This document shows, one piece after another, positions 1-7,571 of a DNA stretch of 52,445 nucleotides. Origin of the DNA: Clostridiales bacterium GWD2_32_19. GTDB lineage: Bacteria > Bacillota > Clostridia > Lachnospirales > UBA12420. The stretch's first letter is position 1, and every line of letters starts with the position of its first letter. The notes below the pieces were generated by a model. It worked only from the letters and a program-made list of their open reading frames with translations, had not been told where the DNA came from and did no database searches. Both the position numbers and the translations under genes were made by a program. The stretch covers positions 1 through 52,445 of the forward strand of contig MGOU01000013.1 of NCBI GenBank assembly GCA_001795385.1, written 5' to 3'.

Positions 1-134
1 GCCACCTGCTTTGCTGTGTCACCTTTGTTTATGAATATCGGTATTGCTATCGTTGCTAACGCCGCTAGTATTACTAGCACTGCTAGTAGTTCAAGTAATG
101 TGAAACCTCTTTTTTTATTTTTTCTCATTCTCAA
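1..134 (-). CDS. Type IV prepilin-like protein (5' part only, runs off the left edge)
   Basis: Read on the minus strand, the first codons give a short basic leader (RKNKKR), then GFTLLELLAVLVILAALA and a continuing hydrophobic stretch ending IPIF. That is the class III signal peptide and N-terminal helix of type IV pilins and type II pseudopilins: Gly before the PilD cleavage site, Phe at mature +1 and Glu at +5. A prepilin peptidase would cleave it and the helix would assemble into a pilus-like fibre. AGGAG sits 9 bases before an in-frame TTG (codon at 132-134); an ATG two codons later is the alternative. About 43 codons are visible. Major pilin and pseudopilin cannot be told apart from this fragment. 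No other pilus genes are in the window. Confidence 0.82.
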   Translation of the reverse strand, partial: MRMRKNKKRGFTLLELLAVLVILAALATIAIPIFINKGDTAKQV

Positions 135-159
135 TTTTGCTCACTCCTAGTATTTCATA

Positions 160-1335
160 TCATACATCTATAATAAGTTTTTTCAGTTCTTCCTCAAACT
201 TAATCCTATCTATTTTAAGATAAGTAAACGCTTCTTCATTAAAACAATGTGAATACTTTCCATTAATAATATCCCATGAATATTTATCTGCAATGTGTAC
301 AGCACAGACCAATTCCTTGTCTATTACTCTCTCATCCGTTGGCCTATGATGGAAAAAAGCTGCTTCCACAATTGAATGCGGTAGTTCCCACCATTTTAGT
401 AAGTACCCACCTGCTTCCTCATGTGTAATCCCTAAAATAACTTTTTCGAGTTCAAAAATATCTAGATCTTCTTTTTTTGATTTTCTATCTAAACTTTCAT
501 ATTTTTCTCCAAAACATTTATAAAGGAATATTTTTCCTACATCATGAAGCAAACCTGCTGTATTAGATAATTCACTCAACTTTTTAGATAAAAACCTACT
601 AAATATAAAGTTCACAATTTTATTAGTTACAAATGCATGTTTCCATAAAACATCGCAATTCGTCTTTGACACGCCACTATTGTTAAGTGTATCAATTATA
701 GAAGTTGATACTATAAGGTTATTGATATTTTGAAATCCTAAATAAGAAACGGCCTGTTTCACTGACCCTGTCCTTATACCATAATAGGCTGAATTTGCGA
801 TATGAAGTACCTTTAAAGCTATTGCTTGATCCTTTTCTATTTCATGTGTTATATCATCTATATCTGCATCATTTTGAATAAGTGAGATTATTCTCTGATA
901 ATTAGCATTAATAGTTGGTAACTCCTCAATATTATTTATATGCATTAAGAGGTTGCTATTATTTATAGCATTTTCAGTTTCAAATATTTGTTTTACAACA
1001 TTTAGTAATTCTTCATTATCCCATGGCTTAATTATAAATAGTTTAGCTATATTTTTTTGAATTGCATTAAAGATTAATTTTTCGTCAGCATATCCGCTTA
1101 AAACCACTCTAATTATCTTAGGATATAATTCCTTTACTTTAGATAATAATTCATAACCATCCATAAATGGCATTCTCATATCGCTAATTATTATATCCAT
1201 TTTTTCTATTTTCAATATATCCAATGCTTTTTCACCGTCACTGGCTGTAAACACCTCATATTGAGTTGTTCTAAAAAGTCGTACTATTGATACCAATATT
1301 TGTTCTTCATCATCAACAAAAAGTATTTTTTTCAT
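160..1335 (-). CDS. Response regulator with REC receiver and HDOD output domain
   Basis: Residues 1-120 form a CheY-like receiver: acidic pair in ILFVDDEE, phospho-acceptor Asp52 in IISDMRMP, switch region VVLSGY, and the conserved Lys in FIIKPW. Residues from about 150 form an HDOD domain, with NSAYYG, an HDVGK motif and a later HEEAGGYLLKWW segment followed by HHRP. HDOD domains resemble HD phosphohydrolases but usually signal rather than hydrolyse; REC-HDOD proteins are known in c-di-GMP, motility and stress control. The start is taken at the ATG just before KKILFVDDEE, with GAGGA upstream; an earlier ATG would add 19 residues without receiver character. Closeness to the prepilin gene allows a role in surface motility, but that is inference. 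Confidence 0.88.
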   Translation of the reverse strand: MKKILFVDDEEQILVSIVRLFRTTQYEVFTASDGEKALDILKIEKMDIIISDMRMPFMDGYELLSKVKELYPKIIRVVLSGYADEKLIFNAIQKNIAKLFIIKPWDNEELLNVVKQIFETENAINNSNLLMHINNIEELPTINANYQRIISLIQNDADIDDITHEIEKDQAIALKVLHIANSAYYGIRTGSVKQAVSYLGFQNINNLIVSTSIIDTLNNSGVSKTNCDVLWKHAFVTNKIVNFIFSRFLSKKLSELSNTAGLLHDVGKIFLYKCFGEKYESLDRKSKKEDLDIFELEKVILGITHEEAGGYLLKWWELPHSIVEAAFFHHRPTDERVIDKELVCAVHIADKYSWDIINGKYSHCFNEEAFTYLKIDRIKFEEELKKLIIDV

Positions 1336-1474
1336 ATCAGAAACATTCCTCATTTCAAGATAATTTTTTGTTACTATTAGTCTTATTTTCATAATTTTTA
1401 ATGATATTTAAATTATAATGCTTTTACAAATATTTATCAAGTACTTTTATGAGAAAAATAAATTCGACCATTAT

Positions 1475-2482
1475 TTATTTTAATCTATTACTCAAATCCT
1501 CAAATCTAGCTCGTATGACATCAGCATATATACCTTCTGCCACAATAGGCTGGTAGTTATTCATATTAGGTATAGATGATGTTTTAACAGGGATTATATT
1601 CGAAGTTTCTCCTATTATATTCCGGTTAGTGGCGTCTACACTTAAAATATGTTGGTATATTATAGTTTCGTCATCATAAGTCTTTCTCGAACCTCCAAAA
1701 CAGAAGTTTCCAAGGCTATATACTATAGTTTTACCGTTATATATTTCTTTACCTTGCATGACATGTGGATGATGACCTATAACTAAATCCACTCCATTAT
1801 CTATGGCAAAATGTGCAATACTTACTTGGGTAGAATTTGGTGTATATTTTATCTCATTACCCCAATGAAAGTTAGCTACAATGAATTTTACACCTTGCGC
1901 TCTCATTTCGTATACTTGTCTTATTATTTGTTGTTGCAAACTTTTAGAATTGCTCCAACCGGTATACCCTATGTATCCTATTTTAACACCTTTTATCTCT
2001 TTTATAAAACAAATATCATTATATGTATATACAATATTATTATCATTTAAAATACTCATCGTTTCTCTCAGGCCTTTTATTCCATAATCCATCGAGTGAT
2101 TATTTGCGAGTGATACTCCGTCTACTCCTCCCTCTACTAATACTGCTACATACTGTGGCTTACCCTTGAACACAAAAGTCTTTATAGCCTTTTTAACTTG
2201 ATTCGTGAAGGGGCCCTCTAAATTTACAAATGTAAAATCGTCATTTACAAATATATTTTTTACTTTTTCAAGAAAATATCCTGGATTATTTACTTCTGAA
2301 TATTTTTGTGCAAATGAATTATTTAAGTTAGGGTTATAACCCCCGATGGTACAATCCCCTGCAAAAGATAATGTTATCTTTTCATTTAATGTACTGTTAG
2401 GTGATTCAGAAGCTTTAGAAATTAAATTAACTGAACCCAGTAAAACACATATGCTTACTAAAGCATAAAGAAAAATTTTCAT
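1475..2482 (-). CDS. CapA-family (PGA_cap) exported metallophosphatase-like protein
   Basis: A 335-residue protein with an N-terminal signal peptide (hydrophobic core LYALVSICVLLGSVNLI). The body shows the CapA/PgsA signature: FAGDCTIGG near the start, VNLEGPFT, SLANNHSMDYG, FHWGNE and GHHPHVMQG followed by YSLGNFCFGG. These Asp, Asn and His clusters are the metal-binding pattern of the calcineurin-like PGA_cap fold. In Bacillus, family members take part in poly-gamma-glutamate capsule synthesis or export. No capB/capC partners are nearby, so a true capsule role is not supported; an unassigned cell-surface role is equally likely. GGGGG precedes the ATG. It follows the large repeat protein by 80 bases. 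Confidence 0.85.
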   Translation of the reverse strand: MKIFLYALVSICVLLGSVNLISKASESPNSTLNEKITLSFAGDCTIGGYNPNLNNSFAQKYSEVNNPGYFLEKVKNIFVNDDFTFVNLEGPFTNQVKKAIKTFVFKGKPQYVAVLVEGGVDGVSLANNHSMDYGIKGLRETMSILNDNNIVYTYNDICFIKEIKGVKIGYIGYTGWSNSKSLQQQIIRQVYEMRAQGVKFIVANFHWGNEIKYTPNSTQVSIAHFAIDNGVDLVIGHHPHVMQGKEIYNGKTIVYSLGNFCFGGSRKTYDDETIIYQHILSVDATNRNIIGETSNIIPVKTSSIPNMNNYQPIVAEGIYADVIRARFEDLSNRLK

Positions 2483-2495
2483 AAATCCCCCAATT

Positions 2496-2521
2496 ATTCT
2501 TCTGCGTCAAGCGAGAAGAAT
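2496..2521 (-). other. Small hairpin between the repeat protein and capA-like gene
   Basis: ATTCTTCT at 2496-2503 is complementary to AGAAGAAT at 2514-2521 (8 bp, 10-base loop). It lies downstream of the repeat-protein stop and just upstream of the GGGGG ribosome site of the capA-like gene. There is no T-run after it on the minus strand, so it is not a plain terminator; it may set read-through or translation of the second gene. Confidence 0.4.
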
Positions 2522-2562
2522 TTTAAATTTATCGCTTACCTTTTCTATCTATATAACAGTTA

Positions 2563-5500
2563 TTACGAAGCTGTATTAAATATTTTTGGTGTACGTTTAC
2601 TCTCAAATTTATTAAGACTTGTTACTGATATATATACAGTCCCTGAAGTTGTTCCCAATTGTACTATCGTAACATTTGCTGATGTTTCTCCTACTCCTAC
2701 TGTTGATGTTCCTATTTGTGTTTCTCCTGTTAAGGTACTATATACTTTCACTACATCTCCTTCTGCTAAACCTGCTACTATAACTGCATCATTGACACCA
2801 GTACGGTTATTGATTGCTATAATGTTTGATGCAATTGGTGAAATAGATGTTTCAGATGTATATGTTCTAATTGTACGCTTACTCTCAAGTTTATTTGGAC
2901 TTGTTGCTGATACATACACTGAACCTACTCCAACTCCAATTTGTGCAATTGTAACTGTTGCCGATGTTTCTTCTACACCAACTGTTGCCGTTCCAATTGC
3001 CATTCCACCTTTAGACACATTGTATACCTTTACTATATCTCCTTGTTCTAAACCTGTAACTAATACTGTATCATTAATCGCAGCAACATTATTCATTACC
3101 GTAATTTCTGATGGTGCTGTAGTAGTTGGTTCTGTGGCATAACTTTTAGCTATACGTTTGCTTTCCAATTTGTTTACATTAGTTAATGATACATATATAG
3201 TTCCTGTACCTGTTCCTAATTGTGGAGTTGTCAGAGTTGCTGATGTTGCTCCTACGCCTACAGTGGCTGTTGCTACTGCAGCTCCCCCTGTTATAACACT
3301 ATACATTTTTATTATATCTCCCTCGACTATTCCTGTAACCACTACTGTGTCGTCTGTTCCCGCGTAGTTATTAGTGACAGCAATCGCTGTTACTAACGGT
3401 ATTGTAGAAGTAGGTTCTGTTATGTAAGCTTTGGATATATGTTTGCTCTCTAGTTTATTTTGACTAGTTACTGATACATACAAAGATCCTATACCTGTTC
3501 CTATTTGTGGGATTATTACAGTTGCTGAAGTTGCTCCTAAACCTACTATTGTGGTGCCTGTAGGTACTACTCCGGTTAGTGAACTGTATACTTTTACAGT
3601 GTCTCCCGGAACTAAGCCTGTAACTACTACTGTATCATCTGTTCCTGCGTAGTTATTTGTTACTGTAATAGCAGTTGCCATAGGTGCCGTACTAGTGGGT
3701 TCTATAATATAAGCTTTTGTTGCCCGTTTACTTTCTATTTTATTTAGTTTCGTTACTGATACATAAATAGATCCTGTGCCTGTCCCTATTTGTGCTATTG
3801 TTACTGTTGCTGATGTTAAACCTGTTCCAACTGTCGCAGTTCCTATTGCCACTCCACCAAATGCTACATTATATACTTTTACTATATCTCCTTCTGCTAA
3901 ACCTGTCACTGTCACTGTATCATCAATTCCTGTATAGTTATTTGTTACTGTAATCGCTGTTGCTGCTAGTGAAACTGATATCTCAGAGTCATATGCTTTA
4001 CTTGTACGCTTACTTTCCATTTTACCAGTTGATGTTACCGATACGAATACACTTTTTGCTCCAGTTCCAAGTTGGGTTATAGCAATATTTACTGATGTTT
4101 CACCAGCTCCTACTGTCGCAGTTCCTATTACTCCTCCGCCTGATAAAACACTATATACTTTTACAACATCAGTTTCATCTAAACCAGTTACCTCCACTGT
4201 ATCATTAGTTCCACTTATATTATTTGTTACTGTAATGCTACCGCTTACTGGTTCTGTAGAAATAGGTTCTGATGTATAAGGTTTAGCAGTGCGAGTACTT
4301 TCCAGTTTATTAGGGCTTGTTATTGATATATATAATGTCCCTTTAACCGTTCCTAGTTGTAATAAAGACATATTTACTGATGTTTGGCCTGCTTCAACCG
4401 TTGCTGTTCCTACTGCTGTCTCTGCTTTTGAAGCAGTGTATAATTTCACAATATCTCCTTCACCTAAGCCTGTTACTTCTATTGTATCACTAGTACCGCT
4501 GTAATTATTTGTTACTGTAATGTCTGCTACGAGTGGTGATGTTGATACTAATTCTGCTATGTAAGGCTTTTCCATGCGTGCACTTTCCAGTTCTCTTCTT
4601 GATTTAACAGATACATATATTTTTCCAGCTAATACCCCTAATTGTGGTATATTTATTATTGCTGATGTTGCATCATCTTCAACTGTTGCCGTACCTACGG
4701 CTATTCCACCTTTTGACACAGTGAATACACTTACAACATCTCCCCTATATAATCCATTTACTTCTACTGTATCATTAATTCCATTAATATTATTTGTTAC
4801 TATAATACTTTCCGCAAATGGTGTTGTAGTTGTTGGTTCTCCAAAGAAACTTACCTCTGTACGGCTACTCTCATAGCTTTTGTTATCTTTATATGTTGCA
4901 GTTACATATATTTTACCTGCAGTTACTCCTAATTGATTAACAATAACCACTGCACCTAATTCTTCCATTTCTGCAATGCCTATTGGTGTTGTGCTAGTTG
5001 CAGAGCTGTATACTTTTATTATATCACCTACTGCTATGGAAGCGTCTACAGGTTTTTTTATTGCTACTATATCGGGCCATTCAGTTGGATAGTTTTCTAC
5101 AAAGATAGTACTAATAGCTGGTGGCAGTGCCACAGTCTCTGCCTTTGCACTTACCAAGGTTCTTAAGCTTTCTGTTTTACCCATACTAGTGATTGAAACA
5201 TATAGTTTAGTTCCAAGTTTACCAAGTTGATTTAAATATATTGTTACACTACTATCAAATTCCTCTTCTATTGGAATTAGACCTTCATCTATCTCCACTC
5301 CTTCTTCAATTATACTTTCACCTGATTCAATAATACGCAGGTCATCTATCTCTAAAAACATTCGACTTTTGTCAATATCAGCTGCTACTGCAATTGGACT
5401 TCCACCTGTCTGTGTAGTATATACTTTTATAATACTATACGGACTTAAATTACTTACTATAATTTTATCTGGTTCATATCCGATTCCTGCATATGAAACT

Positions 5501-5610
5501 ATATCTGCCTCCATTGGTGCAGTTGAAACTTCAGCATATACTACTTGATATGTGCAAATGGTAAAAAAAAATATAACATATAAACTTATTATAAACCTCA
5601 TTTTTTTCAT
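2563..5610 (-). CDS. Large secreted protein built of ten tandem ~90-residue beta-type repeats
   Basis: A 1015-residue protein with a signal peptide (IISLYVIFFFTICTYQVVYA). The rest is ten tandem units of about 85-95 residues. The typical unit reads ITVTNNYAGTDDTVVVTGL, then GDxVKVYS, GTATVG, TSATVTI, QLGTGxGxxYVSVTS, NKLESKRT and a Thr/Pro-rich linker. The pattern alternates beta strands with Gly/Asp turns, like an Ig-like or fibronectin-like surface fold, though I recognise no named family. The first two units are degenerate, and unit 1 has an acidic insert (IIEEGVEIDEG, IPIEEEFD). There is no LPxTG, SLH or choline-binding domain and no C-terminal helix, so the attachment mode is unknown. 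AGGAGG lies 6 bases before the ATG. A hairpin element sits 24 bases upstream of the start. Confidence 0.88.
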   Translation of the reverse strand: MKKMRFIISLYVIFFFTICTYQVVYAEVSTAPMEADIVSYAGIGYEPDKIIVSNLSPYSIIKVYTTQTGGSPIAVAADIDKSRMFLEIDDLRIIESGESIIEEGVEIDEGLIPIEEEFDSSVTIYLNQLGKLGTKLYVSITSMGKTESLRTLVSAKAETVALPPAISTIFVENYPTEWPDIVAIKKPVDASIAVGDIIKVYSSATSTTPIGIAEMEELGAVVIVNQLGVTAGKIYVTATYKDNKSYESSRTEVSFFGEPTTTTPFAESIIVTNNINGINDTVEVNGLYRGDVVSVFTVSKGGIAVGTATVEDDATSAIINIPQLGVLAGKIYVSVKSRRELESARMEKPYIAELVSTSPLVADITVTNNYSGTSDTIEVTGLGEGDIVKLYTASKAETAVGTATVEAGQTSVNMSLLQLGTVKGTLYISITSPNKLESTRTAKPYTSEPISTEPVSGSITVTNNISGTNDTVEVTGLDETDVVKVYSVLSGGGVIGTATVGAGETSVNIAITQLGTGAKSVFVSVTSTGKMESKRTSKAYDSEISVSLAATAITVTNNYTGIDDTVTVTGLAEGDIVKVYNVAFGGVAIGTATVGTGLTSATVTIAQIGTGTGSIYVSVTKLNKIESKRATKAYIIEPTSTAPMATAITVTNNYAGTDDTVVVTGLVPGDTVKVYSSLTGVVPTGTTIVGLGATSATVIIPQIGTGIGSLYVSVTSQNKLESKHISKAYITEPTSTIPLVTAIAVTNNYAGTDDTVVVTGIVEGDIIKMYSVITGGAAVATATVGVGATSATLTTPQLGTGTGTIYVSLTNVNKLESKRIAKSYATEPTTTAPSEITVMNNVAAINDTVLVTGLEQGDIVKVYNVSKGGMAIGTATVGVEETSATVTIAQIGVGVGSVYVSATSPNKLESKRTIRTYTSETSISPIASNIIAINNRTGVNDAVIVAGLAEGDVVKVYSTLTGETQIGTSTVGVGETSANVTIVQLGTTSGTVYISVTSLNKFESKRTPKIFNTAS
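2566..5520 (-). repeat. Ten in-frame ~270-bp repeats of the secreted protein
   Basis: The units can be followed by their ITVTNN-like start: two degenerate N-terminal units (one with DIVSYAG, one with STIFVEN), then eight clear ones beginning IIVTNN, ITVTNN (four times), IAVTNN, ITVMNN and IIAINN. Units 6 to 8 are the most alike (YTGIDD, YAGTDD, YAGTDD), which fits recent internal duplication or gene conversion. The array ends almost at the stop codon. Confidence 0.85.
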
Positions 5611-5633
5611 AATTATCCTCCTATGTGAATCTA

Positions 5634-5710
5634 GGTAGTGTAAAATATTTATAGTACTAAATACTACACTATCCCTTTATATTCAATATATTTTATCTGT
5701 ATTATCTTCC
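5634..5710 (-). repeat. GGTAGTG hairpin element, copy A (upstream of the repeat protein)
   Basis: Plus-strand GGTAGTGTA at 5634-5642 is the inverted match of TACACTATCC about 20 bases on. The inner loop is also palindromic (TTTATAGTACTAAATA). A further AT-rich tail runs to TATCTTCCC near 5710. From about 5643 on, the element matches copy C at 31514-31582 with one visible mismatch. Its proximal end lies exactly 23 bases before the ATG at 5610. Read towards that gene it contains TTGAAT-N17-TATTTA, which could act as a weak promoter. Confidence 0.75.
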
Positions 5711-5711
5711 C

Positions 5712-5849
5712 CCTTGTCATTGCGAGCGTCTTTTACGAAGCAATCTCATCTTTCAAAAACGAGATTGCTTCGTCGAAAGAACCTCCTCGCAATGACAAGA
5801 ACGCGGCAAGCCGACGGGGAATTAAACCCAAAGAGATTAAAATTATCAT
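5712..5849. repeat. GCAATGAC/GAAGCAATCTC palindromic repeat (family R1), copy 1
   Basis: Contains GTCATTGCGAGCG, GAAGCAATCTC, a short loop, GAGATTGCTTCG and CTCGCAATGAC, i.e. nested inverted repeats, then CGGCAAGCCGACGGGG and a tail ending AAAGAGATTAAA. About 88 bases from 5754 are identical to copy 2 (from 34801). The left flank GAATCTCCCC of the other copies is missing; here the element is joined to hairpin element A. No coding capacity is credible. The rest of the 5611-5946 gap holds no gene. Confidence 0.85.
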
Positions 5850-5946
5850 TATTATTACTATCGACAATCTTATGGATTAGTTTAACATTTTTCTTTAAAT
5901 AACACAATTTATAATAGAATGAACTTTATAAAACCCATGATAAATT

Positions 5947-6597
5947 TTACTCATATATTAATACCCTTGTCCCCATATTAGTATAATCCCATAGTATTTT
6001 TATATCATCATCTGATAAAGCTATACACCCCCATGTCCAGTCTGTGTCTGCTCCACCTCCATGTATACCTATGGCTCCACCTAATTTGGTATTCCAACTA
6101 GGTGCTTTTTTATCATCAATTGATTTACCTATTTCTTCATACTCACTTTTAGTTATCATATTAGCATCATACCCATTCTCAGCATCTACTTTATTAGGAT
6201 AGCTTAATCCTAAAAATAATGTGTATTTACTTTTATCATTTCGTGTACAGATATAGTACTCACCTTGTGGAGTTTTCTTGTCTCCTTCTTTTTTCTTGTG
6301 TCCAAGTGGGTGTGTACCTAATGCAATTTTAAACACTCCTAATACTTTATCACCCTCATAAAACTTCAGTAATCTATCACTTTTGTATATCTCTATGCTA
6401 GCATCTTTAAGCGTTGCTTCTGGTTTATTAAAAAAATATTTTTCATCTTTTATTTCTGTTTTTTCCTTATGTACCTTTTGATTATTAACATTTTCAATAC
6501 TAACAGTTATATCTTTTCCCTTTTCCAATTTACTGCACCCCATCAAAATCATAGTTATTAAAACTATAAAAACCATTCTAAATTTAAATACATTCAA
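5947..6597 (-). CDS. L,D-transpeptidase (YkuD) lipoprotein
   Basis: A 216-residue protein with a lipoprotein signal (hydrophobic core followed by LMGC), so it is probably anchored outside the membrane. The C-terminal half has the YkuD catalytic signature: PLGHKKKEGDKKTPQGEYYIC, then IGIHGG with His179 and TWGCIALSD with the nucleophile Cys191. Enzymes of this fold form 3-3 cross-links in peptidoglycan or attach proteins to it. The ~70 residues between lipobox and catalytic domain are Lys/Glu-rich with no other domain. GGTGAT precedes the ATG. It follows the flavodoxin gene in the same direction with a gap of about 50 bases. Confidence 0.9.
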   Translation of the reverse strand: MNVFKFRMVFIVLITMILMGCSKLEKGKDITVSIENVNNQKVHKEKTEIKDEKYFFNKPEATLKDASIEIYKSDRLLKFYEGDKVLGVFKIALGTHPLGHKKKEGDKKTPQGEYYICTRNDKSKYTLFLGLSYPNKVDAENGYDANMITKSEYEEIGKSIDDKKAPSWNTKLGGAIGIHGGGADTDWTWGCIALSDDDIKILWDYTNMGTRVLIYE

Positions 6598-6647
6598 CTA
6601 TATCACCATTCCTATATTATATGTATTATTATAATTTCTCAATGCTT

Positions 6648-7169
6648 TCATTCATTACACATCTTTACTATAGGATCTATGTATTTTTTATTTGTCCAGT
6701 CTACAGATTTCACATAGACAGCAAGCATACCTTTTTCATCAGGTGTTGGGTTCTTTTTACTTTTTAGCATCAATCTTAAAATAGACATAAGCAATTTATC
6801 CACAAAACTTAGTCTTTTGTAATCAAATCCCCCTCTTAGCAAAAAGAAGTTTATTTTTTCCTGCTGTTGTTCGGTGAAATTAAGACTTTTAATCTCGCTT
6901 TCAGTATTTTCCTTTATAGGTGATAAACAAGTTGCAAATACAATGAGTTTCTTATCTTTAATCTTTTCATAATTACGTGTCAACAGTTTTACTCCACTAA
7001 TTCCACTAACATATATACCTCCACCATAAACTATGAGGTCATATGATAACAAATGTTCTTCATTTGTTTTATCTTCCTCATAGATATCTGCCCCTATTTC
7101 TTCTGCTATCCACTCGGCATATTTTTTTGTAAACCCTGTTTTTGACTTATAAATTACTACCTTTTTCAT
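6648..7169 (-). CDS. Flavodoxin-domain protein
   Basis: A protein of about 173 residues beginning KKVVIYKSKTGFTKKYAEWIAEE, the FMN phosphate-binding loop of flavodoxins (TGFTKK), followed by YDLIVYGGGIYVSGISG, the second FMN-contact loop. It resembles the flavodoxin family related to HemG-type oxidoreductases and is likely a cytoplasmic FMN redox protein; the partner is unknown. The ATG at 7169 is used. A GTG two codons earlier (7175) is better spaced from GGAG (7 rather than 13 bases) and may be the true start. It lies downstream of the CopZ-like gene. Confidence 0.8.
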   Translation of the reverse strand: MKKVVIYKSKTGFTKKYAEWIAEEIGADIYEEDKTNEEHLLSYDLIVYGGGIYVSGISGVKLLTRNYEKIKDKKLIVFATCLSPIKENTESEIKSLNFTEQQQEKINFFLLRGGFDYKRLSFVDKLLMSILRLMLKSKKNPTPDEKGMLAVYVKSVDWTNKKYIDPIVKMCNE

Positions 7170-7256
7170 AAACACTTCACATCTCCTTTGAGTCTTTAAC
7201 AATATAAGAAAAGTTTGTTTGTATCTTTCTGACAACAAACAAACCCTTCAGCATTC

Positions 7257-7487
7257 CTATTCTTTGTAAGTTCCTTTTTCTTCTATCACATCGTATCCTT
7301 GCTGTAAAATAGCACCTTTTATATCATCATTGGTTACTTTTGTAGAATCATACTCGACTACAACTGTTTTATTAGCAGCACTGGCGCTTACCTCATTTAC
7401 TCCATTTAACCCAGATATTGCCTTAATCACACTATTTTCGCAATGATTACAAGACATACCCTCAACATTTATAACAACCTTATCCAT
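7257..7487 (-). CDS. copZ: CopZ-like heavy-metal-associated (HMA) domain protein
   Basis: A 76-residue single HMA domain. Residues 8-15 read VEGMSCNHC, the GMxCxxC metal site, followed by the typical SVIKAISGLNGVNEVSASAANKTVVVEYD ferredoxin-like pattern split over the whole chain. Proteins of this kind carry Cu(I) to a copper P1B-ATPase. The neighbouring P-type ATPase lacks copper-pump signatures (no CPC, no HMA domain), so the copper partner must be elsewhere. AGGAGG lies 6-7 bases before the ATG. Confidence 0.85.
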   Translation of the reverse strand: MDKVVINVEGMSCNHCENSVIKAISGLNGVNEVSASAANKTVVVEYDSTKVTNDDIKGAILQQGYDVIEEKGTYKE

Positions 7488-7571
7488 TCTTTGACCTCCT
7501 ATTTAATTAATATTTTTTTTTATAATTTTCCCACAATCATGACATTCCAAACACATATATCTAATATTTTT

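Noticed and set aside
2792-4876. Several plus-strand open frames opposite the secreted repeat protein
   Set aside because: They repeat with the 270-bp unit, are antisense shadows of the repeats, lack ribosome sites and show no recognisable protein motif.
5714-5902. An open frame of about 60 codons starting in the R1 palindrome
   Set aside because: The same frame appears in the R1 copy at 34.7 kb with only the repeat in common; it has no ribosome site and is a by-product of the palindrome.
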